DNA from: Streptomyces sp. NBC_01283
GTDB lineage: Bacteria > Actinomycetota > Actinomycetes > Streptomycetales > Streptomycetaceae
DNA length: 64,000 bases
Assembly (NCBI RefSeq): GCF_041435335.1
Contig: NZ_CP108430.1
Location: 6,981,001 to 7,045,000 of the forward strand
Direction of reading: 5' to 3'
A program made the translations under genes and the position numbers. This document shows, in pieces, positions 25,528 to 33,864 of the stretch; position 1 is the first letter of the stretch; each line of letters starts with the position of its first letter. The notes beneath the pieces are model-generated. The model was not told where the DNA came from. It ran no database searches and saw nothing but the letters and a program-made list of their open reading frames with translations.

Positions 25528-25932
25528 CTAGGCCGGCTCAGGCTCCGTGAGCAGCGGGTACACGCCGTTCTCGTCGTGGTCCTCACGACCCGTGACGGGC
25601 GGGTTGAAGACACAGATGCAGTGGAAGTCCTCCTTGATCCGCATCGTGTGCTTCTCGTGCCCGTCGAGCAGGTACATCGTGCCCGGCGTGATCGTGTACT
25701 TCTTGCCGGTCGTGTCGTCGGTCAGCTCGGCCTCGCCCTTGGTGCACACGACGGCCTCGATGTGGTTGGCATACCACATCGACGTCTCCGTACCCGCGTA
25801 CAGGATGGTCTCGTGGACCGAGAAGCCCACCCGCTCCTTGGCGAGGACGATGCGCTTGCTCTCCCAGGTGCCGGACGCGGACTTCACGTGCCGGTCGGTG
25901 CCTTCAATGTCCTTGAACGAACGGACGATCAC
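25528..25932 (-). CDS. ectC: L-ectoine synthase
   Basis: The 134-residue cupin closes N-gamma-acetyl-diaminobutyrate to ectoine. [16 protein letters not shown] is the typical start. The barrel contains [21 protein letters not shown] and [14 protein letters not shown], where the Tyr, Glu and His metal ligands lie. The start codon is GTG at 25932. A 99-bp gap with a hairpin lies between it and ectB. Confidence 0.97.
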   Translation of the reverse strand: MIVRSFKDIEGTDRHVKSASGTWESKRIVLAKERVGFSVHETILYAGTETSMWYANHIEAVVCTKGEAELTDDTTGKKYTITPGTMYLLDGHEKHTMRIKEDFHCICVFNPPVTGREDHDENGVYPLLTEPEPA

Positions 25933-25985
25933 GGTGAGTTGGTTCCTTTTCTCTTACGGGGGTGAAGACGCGGTCCGAGAGCCGC

Positions 25986-26013
25986 CCGGGGCGGTGCAGA
26001 CGCACCGCCCCGG
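25986..26013 (-). terminator. Intra-operon hairpin between ectB and ectC
   Basis: CCGGGGCGGTGC and GCACCGCCCCGG form a perfect 12-bp stem with an AGAC tetraloop, about 20 bp after the ectB stop. There is no T-tract; attenuation or mRNA end protection is likely. Confidence 0.6.
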
Positions 26014-26031
26014 CCGGCTTCCGGGAACCGC

Positions 26032-27303
26032 TCAGGCGGTCTCGCGCACCGCGCGGGCGAGCGTGCGAAGTCCTTCGTCCAGCTCGTCGGCGGTGATGGT
26101 CAGCGCCGGCAGGAGCTTGACGACCTCGCTCTCGGGGCCGGAGGTCTCGATCAGCAGGCCGAGTTCGAAGGCGCGCTTGGCGATGGCGCCCGCGCGTGCC
26201 TTGTCGATGAACTCCATGCCCCAGACGAGACCGCGGCCGCGGTACTCCTTGATGGCGCCGGGGTTCTCCTCGACGATCGCGGCGAAGGCCTCCTCGACCT
26301 GCTCGCCGCGGGCGCGGGTCTGCTTCTCCATGGCCGGGCCGTCGGACCAGTAGGTCTCCAGGGCGGCGGCGGCCGTGACGAACGCCGGGTTGTTGCCGCG
26401 GAAGGTGCCGTTGTGCTCGCCCGGCTCCCAGACGTCGAGCTCGGGCTTGAACAGCGTCAGCGCCATCGGCATGCCATAGCCGCTGATGGACTTGGACACC
26501 GTCACGATGTCCGGCGTGATGCCCGCCTCCTCGAAGGAGAAGAACGCGCCGGTGCGGCCGCAGCCCATCTGGATGTCGTCGACGATGAGCAGCATGTCCC
26601 AGCGCTCGCACACGTCGGCGAGCTTGCGGAGCCACTCGGCGCGGGCGACGTTGATGCCGCCCTCGCCCTGCACCGTCTCGACGATCACGGCGGCGGGCTG
26701 GTTGAGGCCGGAGCCCTGGTCCTCGAGCAAACGCTCGAACCAGATGAAGTCGGGGGTCTTGCCGTCGAAGTAGTGGTCGAACGGCATCGGCGTGCCGTGC
26801 ACCAGCGGGATGCCGGCGCCGGCGCGCTTGAAGGCGTTGCCGGTCACGGCGAGCGAGCCGAGCGACATGCCGTGGAAGGCGTTCGTGAACGACACGATCG
26901 ACTCACGGCCCTTGACCTTGCGCGCGAGCTTCAGCGCGGACTCGACGGCGTTGGTGCCCGTCGGGCCCGGGAACATGACCTTGTACGGAAGGTCACGCGG
27001 GCGCAGGATGATGTTCTGGAACGACTCGAGGAACGCCCGCTTGGCGACCGTGGACATGTCCAGGCCGTGGACGACGCTGTCGCGCTCCAGGTAGTCGATC
27101 AGGGCGCGTTTGAGGACCGGGTTGTTGTGCCCGTAGTTGAGCGAGCCGGCCCCGGCGAAGAAGTCGAGGTACGAGTGGCCGTCCTCGTCGAACATGCGGC
27201 TGCCCTGCGCACGGTCGAAGACAGTGGGCCAACCGCGGCAGTAGCTGCGCACCTCCGACTCCAGGGTCTCGAAGACGCTCAGGTCGGGCTGGGTGATGGT
27301 CAC
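26032..27303 (-). CDS. ectB: Diaminobutyrate-2-oxoglutarate aminotransferase
   Basis: The 423-residue class III aminotransferase makes L-2,4-diaminobutyrate from aspartate semialdehyde and glutamate, the first ectoine step. MFPGPTGTNAVESALKLAR is the PLP phosphate cup. DDIQMGCGRTG carries the ring-nitrogen Asp, and TVSKSISGYGMP the Schiff-base Lys. The start is the GTG at 27303, with AGGAG seven bases upstream inside a small palindrome (ATCTCCTGGGAGAT). It lies 74 bp after ectA in the same operon. Confidence 0.97.
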   Translation of the reverse strand: MTITQPDLSVFETLESEVRSYCRGWPTVFDRAQGSRMFDEDGHSYLDFFAGAGSLNYGHNNPVLKRALIDYLERDSVVHGLDMSTVAKRAFLESFQNIILRPRDLPYKVMFPGPTGTNAVESALKLARKVKGRESIVSFTNAFHGMSLGSLAVTGNAFKRAGAGIPLVHGTPMPFDHYFDGKTPDFIWFERLLEDQGSGLNQPAAVIVETVQGEGGINVARAEWLRKLADVCERWDMLLIVDDIQMGCGRTGAFFSFEEAGITPDIVTVSKSISGYGMPMALTLFKPELDVWEPGEHNGTFRGNNPAFVTAAAALETYWSDGPAMEKQTRARGEQVEEAFAAIVEENPGAIKEYRGRGLVWGMEFIDKARAGAIAKRAFELGLLIETSGPESEVVKLLPALTITADELDEGLRTLARAVRETA

Positions 27304-27377
27304 AGCAAATCTCCTGGGAGATGGAAAGACGTGGGAGTGGGGGGTGACGGGTGGTGCGTGGGGGGGAACGGCGGAAC

Positions 27378-27971
27378 TCAGCCGACGGGCTCGACCGGTT
27401 CGATCTGCGCGATTTTCCCGGTCTGCGCTATCGGCTCGATGAGGAACAGGACCTCGGGCTCGTGCCCCTCGTCGGGGAAGAGTCCGGCGTCGAAGAGCAC
27501 CGTGCGCTCGACAGACGCTCCGTGGCGCTGTGCGTACGAGGTGAAGAGCCGCTGGGACGGTGCGTTGTCAGGCGTGATGGTCGTCTCGACCGAGACCAGC
27601 TCCCGGTCGGCGGCGACCTTGGCGGTCAGCCCGTCCAGCAGCGCACCGGCAAGGCCGCGGCCTCGGTGTTCCTGGTCGACGGCCACCTGCCAGACCACCA
27701 GGGTGCGCGGCCTCTCGGGCCGGATGTATCCGGTGATGAACCCCGCGGGCTCACCGTTCGAGTCCCTGGCCACCACGGAGGTCGCCGCGAAGTCGCGGCA
27801 CCACAGCAGGTAGCTGTACGAGGAGTTGAGGTCCAACACCTTCGAGTCGCGTGCGATGCGCCAGATGGCGGCGCCGTCGGCGACGTCGGGGGTGTCGAGT
27901 CGCAACCCCTCGGGCATTTCCAGGGAATTCGCGTGCAGGTCGGTCGGTAGATCGGCTTGTGCAGCGGTCAT
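27378..27971 (-). CDS. ectA: L-2,4-diaminobutyrate N-gamma-acetyltransferase
   Basis: The 197-residue GNAT enzyme acetylates diaminobutyrate with acetyl-CoA. Family hallmarks are DVADGAAIWRIARDSKVLDLNSSY, LLWCRDFAATSVVARD, the acetyl-CoA loop VDQEHRGRGLAGALLDGL and TITPDNAPSQRLF. It is the first gene of ectABCD. It starts at the ATG at 27971, behind an AT-rich leader unusual in this genome. Confidence 0.96.
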   Translation of the reverse strand: MTAAQADLPTDLHANSLEMPEGLRLDTPDVADGAAIWRIARDSKVLDLNSSYSYLLWCRDFAATSVVARDSNGEPAGFITGYIRPERPRTLVVWQVAVDQEHRGRGLAGALLDGLTAKVAADRELVSVETTITPDNAPSQRLFTSYAQRHGASVERTVLFDAGLFPDEGHEPEVLFLIEPIAQTGKIAQIEPVEPVG

Positions 27972-28303
27972 GCGGATTGAATTTACCGAGCAATTTCTTT
28001 AATTGCATCGCCGGAAGGGGTTACGTCAGAGCGCTTCATGTGTTATCAGGCGGGGGTGCGCGCCCGCGGGAATCCCCGGCGATATGGCCTGATTTGATGG
28101 GGTCATACGGCTCATACCGGGCGCGATGTGGAGTACGTCACAGAAGCGTAACTCCCTCGAAGCATGTCCGAATTGTGAGACTTGCCGCTGACGAAACCTT
28201 AGTGTTTAGGTCCTCGGAAAGCGGGCAGAAGAATACGGGAAGCTGTGCTGATAAAGTGGATAAAGAAGCGGTGAGAATTCGTCCGTGAATTTACGTAGAG
28301 TAT
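27972..28303 (-). promoter_or_regulatory. AT-rich control region of the ectABCD operon
   Basis: This 332-bp gap between ectA and the DinB-like gene has no gene. It is markedly AT-richer than its surroundings. The inverted repeat GCAATT-N5-AATTGC at 27990-28006 lies 19-35 bp before the ectA ATG. The transcription start and osmotic response element probably lie here. No known regulator box was recognised. Confidence 0.5.
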
Positions 28304-28828
28304 TTACGGCCCCGTCACTCCGTCGATGCCCTCCCTGAGGAGATCGACGTGGCCGTTGTGCCGCGCGTACTCCTCGATGAGGTGGACCAGGATCCAGCGC
28401 AGGCTGACCTCGGAACCGCCCGTCACGGCCGCGTCCCGCTCGCTCAGCCGCCCGACGTCGTCGAGCGACCGCCCCTCGCAGATCTCCCGGCTCACCGCCA
28501 CCTCGCGCCGCCACACGGCCAGGGCCTGCTCGTACGTCCGCTCCGGGTCAAGGGCGAAGCCCCCTGCCGGGTCCCCGTACACCCACGGCACGTCCCACCC
28601 GGCGAGCACGCGCTGGAACCAGTTCCGCTCCACCTCGGCCAGATGCTGCACGAGACCGAGCAGGGTCAACGACGAGGACCGGACCGAAGCGACACGGGTC
28701 TGTGCGTCATCGAGCCCGGAGCACTTGACCACGAGCGTGGCGCGATGGAAATCGAGCCAGTCCGCCAGCATCGCCGGCTCGTCGGCGGTCGGGGCGGGAA
28801 CGGTGCGGCCGTCCGGGAGGGTGGGCAT
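28304..28828 (-). CDS. DinB-family (DUF664-type) protein
   Basis: The 174-residue four-helix-bundle protein shows the actinobacterial DUF664 pattern. [22 protein letters not shown] is followed by [25 protein letters not shown], with the first His ligand. The C-terminus has [26 protein letters not shown], with further His ligands. Members bind a metal and may act as thiol-dependent transferases; no reaction is established. It starts at the ATG at 28828. It lies downstream of the PLP enzyme on the same strand after 146 bp. Confidence 0.88.
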   Translation of the reverse strand: MPTLPDGRTVPAPTADEPAMLADWLDFHRATLVVKCSGLDDAQTRVASVRSSSLTLLGLVQHLAEVERNWFQRVLAGWDVPWVYGDPAGGFALDPERTYEQALAVWRREVAVSREICEGRSLDDVGRLSERDAAVTGGSEVSLRWILVHLIEEYARHNGHVDLLREGIDGVTGP

Positions 28829-28974
28829 GGCGGTCACGCTGCCACGCCGACCACCCGGGACGGCCGCTGTTCGCTGTGAGCTTGGCGCGGCAGGGGCGGG
28901 CAGGGGCGGGCAGGCGGGTGCCTGCCGCGGTCGGTGTTTCTCGGTGTTCCTGGCGCGCCTAGTGCCGGCTCGCG

Positions 28975-30078
28975 CTACTGCCAGGCGGCCGTCACCGCGC
29001 GCCGGGCCGCTTCCAGGTCGACCGCGAGACCGGCCTCGCCCATCGCGGCACCCAGGGCGGCGAGCGAGGCGTGCACGACGCCACGGGTCGCGTCCGGACC
29101 GTAGTGGTTCACCCGGATCATCTCCTGGGCCAGCGCGCCGCCACCGGCGACCAGCGGAAGCACCGGGTCCGCCGCGAGCGCCTTGGCGACGAGCTCCGAG
29201 GCGTCGACCCCGTCCGGGGCGCGCAGCGTCGTGGCGACCGGAGCGGCGTCCGCCGCCTCGTGGACGTACGGGGTGAGGCCGCCGCCCAGGGCGATCGCGC
29301 CCGCACGGGTCGCCGCCGCTGCGGTCGCGTGCCGTGCCGTCAGCGCGTCGAGGCCCTCCGCCTCGATGCGCTCCACGCACGCTTCGAGGGCGAGCATCTC
29401 CAGCTGGGCCGGGGCGTGCAGCAGGGCCTTGCGCCCGCCGTCGATCCAGCGCTCCTTCCAGTCCAGGAGGGAGAGGTAGGAGCGGCGCGGCGCCTGCGGG
29501 TTGGCGGCGAGGCGGGCCCAGGCCCGCTCGCTCACGGAGACGGCAGAGACGCCGGCCGGTCCGCCCATCGCCTTCTGGGCGCCGATCACGCACAGGTCCA
29601 CGCCCCACGCGTCCGGAAGGAGCGGCTCGGCGGCCACCGAGGCGACGGCGTCGAGCATGAAGAGGGCGCCGTGCTCGCGTACGACCTCACCGATCTCGGC
29701 GACGGGATTGGTGTTGCCGGTCGCGGCCTCGGCGTGGACGAGCGAGACGAAGTCGATCTCGGGGTGCTCGGCGAGTGCCTGGCGGACCTGCTCGGCGGTG
29801 ACGGCGGTGTGGAAGGGCACGGCCAGGTCGACGACGGTCGCCCCGCAGTCCCGCAGCCAGTTCCCGAAGGTCTGCCCGTAGGGGCCGGTGATGACGTTCA
29901 GCGCGGTCGTGCCGGGCCGCGCCGCACCCCGGATGCAGCCCTCCAGGGGAAGCAGCGCCTCGCCCTGCATGATCACGACGTCCTGCGAGGTGGAGAGCAG
30001 CCCGGCGACGCGCTCCTCGATGGAGGCGAAGTGCCGGGCACTCAGGGGTGCCAGGTCAAGGAATGGATGCGTCGTCAC
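28975..30078 (-). CDS. Class V PLP-dependent aminotransferase (alanine-glyoxylate/serine-pyruvate type)
   Basis: The 367-residue enzyme has the small fold-type I layout. [13 protein letters not shown] and [17 protein letters not shown] lie early. [13 protein letters not shown] includes the PLP Asp, and [15 protein letters not shown] the Schiff-base Lys. Conserved Arg binding is likely in MIRVNHYGP near the end. It probably moves an amino group between a small amino acid and an oxoacid. I place the start at the GTG at 30078 ([11 protein letters not shown]). Longer in-frame starts at 30090 or 30168 would add a VSSEVSS repeat and overlap the divergent amidohydrolase start. Confidence 0.85.
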   Translation of the reverse strand: MTTHPFLDLAPLSARHFASIEERVAGLLSTSQDVVIMQGEALLPLEGCIRGAARPGTTALNVITGPYGQTFGNWLRDCGATVVDLAVPFHTAVTAEQVRQALAEHPEIDFVSLVHAEAATGNTNPVAEIGEVVREHGALFMLDAVASVAAEPLLPDAWGVDLCVIGAQKAMGGPAGVSAVSVSERAWARLAANPQAPRRSYLSLLDWKERWIDGGRKALLHAPAQLEMLALEACVERIEAEGLDALTARHATAAAATRAGAIALGGGLTPYVHEAADAAPVATTLRAPDGVDASELVAKALAADPVLPLVAGGGALAQEMIRVNHYGPDATRGVVHASLAALGAAMGEAGLAVDLEAARRAVTAAWQ

Positions 30079-30166
30079 GGTGCTGCTCACTTCGCTGCTC
30101 ACTTCGCTCACGAGTTCGTTCGGGCTGCCGGACCGAGCGTACCGACAGGCTCCTAAGCTGCTGTAC

Positions 30167-31255
30167 ATGAGCGATCACACGGTGCTGCACGTGAAGGGGC
30201 GGGTGCTCGTCGGCCCGGACGAGGTCCGGGACGAGTTGTGGGTGGTCGGGGGCAGGGTGACGTACGACCGCCCGTCGGCCGCCCCGGACGTGACCGTCGA
30301 CGGCTGGACACTCCCCGGCCTGGTCGACGCGCACTGCCACGTGGGCCTGGACACGCACGGACCGGTGGACGCGGACACGGCGGAGAAGCAGGCGCTGACC
30401 GACCGCGAGATCGGCACCCTCCTGATCCGCGACGCGGGCTCCCCGTCCGACACCCGCTGGATCGACGACCGCGAGGACCTCCCGAAGATCATCAGGGCGG
30501 GCCGCCACATCGCGCGCACGCGCCGCTACATCCGCAACTACGCCCACGAGATCGAGCCCGCCGACCTCGTCGCGTACGTCGCCCAGGAGGCGCGGCGCGG
30601 CGACGGCTGGGTCAAGCTGGTCGGCGACTGGATCGACCGCGACGCCGGGGACCTGACGGCGTGCTGGCCCCGCCCCGAGGTGGAGGCGGCGATCGCGGAG
30701 GCGCACCGCCTGGGCGCGCGCGTCACGGCGCACTGCTTCGCCGAGGATTCCCTGCGGGACCTGGTGGAGGCGGGCATCGACTGCATCGAGCACGCCACGG
30801 GCCTCACCGAGGACACCATCCCGCTCTTCGCCGAGCGCGGCGTCGCGATCGTCCCGACCCTGGTGAACATCGCGACGTTCCCGCAGCTCGCCGACGGCGG
30901 CGAAGCGAAGTTCCCGAAGTGGTCACGGCACATGCGGCGCCTGTACGACCGCCGCTACGACACGGTGCGCGCCGCCTACGACGCGGGCGTCCCCGTCTAC
31001 GCGGGCACGGACGCGGGCGGCTCCCTGGCCCACGGCCTCGTCGCCGCCGAAGTCGCCGAACTGAGGCTGGCCGGAATCCCGGCGGTGGACGCGCTGTCGG
31101 CGACGACATGGGGCGCGAGGTCCTGGCTGGGCCGCCCCGGCCTGGAGGAGGGAGCCCCCGCGGACCTGGTGGTCTACGAGGCGGACCCCCGGGAGGACGT
31201 CGGGGTACTGGCGGCACCGCGAAGGGTGGTGCTGAACGGGAGGGTGGTGGGGTAG
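30167..31255 (+). CDS. Amidohydrolase-superfamily enzyme
   Basis: The 362-residue metal-dependent hydrolase belongs to the imidazolonepropionase/prolidase-like group. LPGLVDAHCHVG provides the HxH pair. GWVKLVGDW holds the likely carboxylated Lys, VTAHCF and CIEHATG two further His ligands, and YAGTDAGG the catalytic Asp. The C-terminal strands (APADLVVYEADPREDV, PRRVVLNGRVVG) close the composite beta sandwich. It is cytosolic. The substrate, some cyclic amide or dipeptide-like compound, is unknown. It is divergent from the PLP enzyme. Confidence 0.88.
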   Translation: MSDHTVLHVKGRVLVGPDEVRDELWVVGGRVTYDRPSAAPDVTVDGWTLPGLVDAHCHVGLDTHGPVDADTAEKQALTDREIGTLLIRDAGSPSDTRWIDDREDLPKIIRAGRHIARTRRYIRNYAHEIEPADLVAYVAQEARRGDGWVKLVGDWIDRDAGDLTACWPRPEVEAAIAEAHRLGARVTAHCFAEDSLRDLVEAGIDCIEHATGLTEDTIPLFAERGVAIVPTLVNIATFPQLADGGEAKFPKWSRHMRRLYDRRYDTVRAAYDAGVPVYAGTDAGGSLAHGLVAAEVAELRLAGIPAVDALSATTWGARSWLGRPGLEEGAPADLVVYEADPREDVGVLAAPRRVVLNGRVVG

Positions 31256-31609
31256 CCGTCATTGCTACCCGCCCGGCCCGCTCGCCCCAAGTGACTTACA
31301 TTGACGCAGCGTTACGTGTGAGGCCCCCGGTTCGTTACACATGATTCGGCCACGGTCCTGGCGTCAACCGATGTGTTCGAGCCAGGGAGTTGCTTGAGTG
31401 GCTGAGGGGAACGTCCGTGCCGGGGGATTCGAAAACAGGGGCGGAAACCTCCCTTTGGAGTGAACTCACGCTTCGTCGCTGGCTATTCACTCTCAGTGCG
31501 TAAAGATTCCCCCTGTCGATGTTGCCGGTGTCGTGCTCATGCGATGTCCCCATCCAGCGAAGCGCGACGCTTCCGGCGGCTCCGTAACTCTTGTGGGGGT
31601 TCCACCACC
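31256..31609 (+). promoter_or_regulatory. Long upstream region of the LAETG-anchored protein
   Basis: The 354-bp stretch shows no credible ORF. It is less GC-rich than the genes and contains several GTTACAC/CGTTACGTG-like segments near 31310-31340 and purine-rich runs at 31400-31450. That fits a promoter followed by a structured leader. I did not recognise a known riboswitch class. Confidence 0.35.
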
Positions 31610-32551
31610 TTGAACAGCAACACCTTCCGCCTGCCCGCACGCCGCCTCGGTGTGATCGCCACCGCCACGGCTCTCGTCGCGGGTCCCGCGGCGCTCGCCA
31701 CCGCGGGGCCCGCCTCGGCGACGGGCGGCGGCGACAAGGGCCGCGCGAACGCCGTCGTGCTGCGTACCGGGCTCGACGTGTCCCTGCTCAACAAGACCGT
31801 GAACGTCCCGCTCAAGGTCTCGCTCAACGAAGTGCAGGCGCCCGCCACCGCCGACAAGACCGCGCTCACCGCCGAGTTGAACGGCGTCAACGGCGGGCAG
31901 CCGTTCAGTGTGCTGCGGGCGGACGTCGCCACCGCGAGGGCGACCGTCGAGCACGGCAAGGCCGAGGGGTACAGCAACATCGCGCGGGCCAAGGTGCATG
32001 TGCCGGGCCTGCCGCTGCTGTCCCTGATCGAGGTCGAGCAGGTGACGTCCAAGGCGGTCTGCAAGGCGGGCGCGCGGCCTGTCGCCGAATCGAATCTGCT
32101 GGGCGGCGTGACCGTGCTCGGGAAGAAGATCACCCTGTCGGCGGGAGGCACCACCCAGGTGAAGGTGCCGGGGGTCGGTGAGGTGCGGCTCGACCTGTCG
32201 AAGACGCACACCACCTCGCGTACGGCCGCCGCGTCCGCACTGGAGCTGAAGGTGTCCGTGAACCCCCTGAAGCTTAATGTCGCCGAGGTGGAGGGGACGG
32301 TGACGCTGGCGGGGGCGTCCTGCGAGACGCCCGCGGCGGCCAAACCGAAGCCTGAGCCGTCGGCTCCGGTGAAGCCGCAGGGGGGTGCGGGGGAGAAGCC
32401 GGTCGCCGAGAAGCCCAAGAAGCCCGCCGAGGCGAACCTCGCGGAGACCGGAGGGAATTCGTCCACTCCCTACCTGCTGGGTGGCGGGGCTCTGCTGCTC
32501 GCTGTGGGTGGCGGGGCGGTGGCGATGACTCGGCGGGGGCGGAAGGGCTGA
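31610..32551 (+). CDS. Cell-wall-anchored LAETG surface protein (SCO1860 family)
   Basis: The 313-residue protein has a signal peptide (RLPARRLGVIATATALVAGPAALATAGPASA, cleavage near residue 32). A beta-rich body follows that contains two cysteines, VCKAG and ASCETP. A Pro-Lys linker (PKPEPSAPVKPQ) leads to a C-terminal sorting signal: LAETG, hydrophobic helix and RRGRKG. Class E sortases of Streptomyces cut LAxTG and attach the protein to peptidoglycan. The start is a TTG at 31610 with GTGGGGG upstream; no ATG fits. The role on the hyphal surface is unknown. Confidence 0.88.
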   Translation: MNSNTFRLPARRLGVIATATALVAGPAALATAGPASATGGGDKGRANAVVLRTGLDVSLLNKTVNVPLKVSLNEVQAPATADKTALTAELNGVNGGQPFSVLRADVATARATVEHGKAEGYSNIARAKVHVPGLPLLSLIEVEQVTSKAVCKAGARPVAESNLLGGVTVLGKKITLSAGGTTQVKVPGVGEVRLDLSKTHTTSRTAAASALELKVSVNPLKLNVAEVEGTVTLAGASCETPAAAKPKPEPSAPVKPQGGAGEKPVAEKPKKPAEANLAETGGNSSTPYLLGGGALLLAVGGGAVAMTRRGRKG

Positions 32552-32638
32552 GGGCAGGGCGGGCCCTGCGGGGCTCTCCCCGATCCCACCCCTTCCCGAA
32601 ACCATGGGGCTCCGCCCCCTGGACCCCGACAAGATGGC

Positions 32639-32686
32639 CTCAAACGCCGGCCGGGCTGATTGGTTTCAGCCCGTCCGGCGTTTGAG
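32639..32686. terminator. 48-bp palindrome, bidirectional terminator
   Basis: CTCAAACGCCGG-C-CGGGCTGA pairs with TCAGCCCG-T-CCGGCGTTTGAG around a TTGGTT loop, a stem of about 20 bp with one mismatch. It lies between the convergent surface protein and cobC genes. The same arms occur at 17285-17624. Confidence 0.85.
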
Positions 32687-32778
32687 GACGAACTCGGCGG
32701 AGCCGGTGATGACAGCACGCAAGGCGAAGGCCCTCGCGTCAGCGAGTTTTCGGGAAGGGGCGGGGTTGGGGAAAATCA
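32665..32778. repeat. Dispersed intergenic repeat, copy B
   Basis: It shares TCAGCCCGTCCGGCGTTTGA, GGACGAACTCGGCGGAGCCG and GGAAGGGGCGGGGTTGGGG with 17604-17685 and again ends on the TGA stop of a minus-strand gene, here cobC. It carries about 30 bp of extra sequence in the middle. Confidence 0.8.
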
Positions 32779-33864
32779 GCCCCCCAACAACCCCCGGACC
32801 GCCCCCAAAAGCCGATCACTCGTCCCCCGGTCCCGCACCGCCACCCGAAGCCACTCAGCCCCCAGGCCCGGGAACGTGTCTCCCCGCCGCAAGGCGAAGC
32901 CCCGGTCTCGGAGGCGTTCCCGGAGAGCCGCGGCCTCAGGAGCACGGAGCAGGATGAAAGGGCCCTCCGCGGGCTCCACGGCCCGCACCCCGAAGGGGGC
33001 CAACTCCCGCAGCCCGGCCAGGAGATGGGCCCGATCCCGAGCCACCCGCACCGCCGCCACCGAAGCCTCCTCCAGCGCCGCGGGCGTCACGCAGGCCTCC
33101 GCCGCCGCCAGCGCGGGGGAGGAGACGGGCCACAGCGGCTGCGCCCGTGACAACGCGTCGATCGTCTCCGGGTCGGACAGGACGTAGCCGATCCGCAGCC
33201 CCGCCAGACCCCACGTCTTGGTGAGGCTGCGCAGGACGACCAGACCCGGTACGTCCGTGCGACCCGCAAGCGCCTCCCGCTCACCCGGCACCGCGTCCAT
33301 GAATGCCTCGTCCACCACCAACACCCGGCCAGGGCGGGCAAGTTCGGCGATCGAGGCCGCCGGGTGCAGGACCGACGTCGGGTTCGTCGGGTTGCCGATC
33401 ACCACCAGGTCGGCGTCCTCGGGAACGGTCGCACCCGAGAGGCGGAAACCGTCCTCCTCCCGGAGGAGCACCCGCCCCACCGCATGCCCCGCGTCCCGCA
33501 GCGCCGCCTCCGGCTCGGTGAACTGCGGGTGCACCACCACCGGCTGACGTACCTTCAGGGCGCGGGCAAGGAGTACGAACGCCTCAGCCGCACCCGACGT
33601 GAGCAGCACCCGGTCCGGCGTCACACCGTGCCGCCGCGCCACCGCGGCGCGCGCCGCCCGGCCGTCCGGATAGGCGGCGAGGCCGTCGAGCGAGGCGGCG
33701 ATGTGCCGCTTCAGCCAGGCGGGCGGCGTGTCAGCGCGGACGTTCACCGCGAGGTCCGTGAGGCCGTCGGCGCCCCGGACCTCGGCATCCCCGTGATGCC
33801 GCAGGTCCGGTTCGCCGACGTACCCGGCCTCGACCCCGGGACCGGTCTCAGTGGGAGTGCGCAT
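32776..33864 (-). CDS. cobC: CobC-like PLP enzyme (Rv2231c family, threonine-phosphate decarboxylase-like)
   Basis: The 362-residue fold-type I PLP protein resembles histidinol-phosphate aminotransferase and CobD/CobC. ATAYPD-like LAAYPDGRAARAAVARRHG lies early. VIGNPTNPTSV, VLVVDEAFMD and the Schiff-base Lys in RSLTKTWGLAGLRIGY are clear. In Salmonella numbering this activity makes aminopropanol phosphate for the nucleotide loop; for the Rv2231c subgroup the reaction is less certain. I start at the ATG at 33864, which overlaps the cbiX 3' end by 17 bp. It is the last gene of operon 2; its stop lies in a dispersed repeat. Confidence 0.85.
   Translation of the reverse strand: MRTPTETGPGVEAGYVGEPDLRHHGDAEVRGADGLTDLAVNVRADTPPAWLKRHIAASLDGLAAYPDGRAARAAVARRHGVTPDRVLLTSGAAEAFVLLARALKVRQPVVVHPQFTEPEAALRDAGHAVGRVLLREEDGFRLSGATVPEDADLVVIGNPTNPTSVLHPAASIAELARPGRVLVVDEAFMDAVPGEREALAGRTDVPGLVVLRSLTKTWGLAGLRIGYVLSDPETIDALSRAQPLWPVSSPALAAAEACVTPAALEEASVAAVRVARDRAHLLAGLRELAPFGVRAVEPAEGPFILLRAPEAAALRERLRDRGFALRRGDTFPGLGAEWLRVAVRDRGTSDRLLGAVRGLLGG

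Noticed and set aside
28975..30168. Long form of the PLP enzyme starting at 30168
   Set aside because: It would begin on the bases of the divergent amidohydrolase start and add a low-complexity VSSEVSS stretch. The GTG at 30078 begins the conserved part.
31256..31609. Riboswitch before the surface protein gene
   Set aside because: I looked for cobalamin and c-di-AMP core motifs on the plus strand and found none that were convincing.
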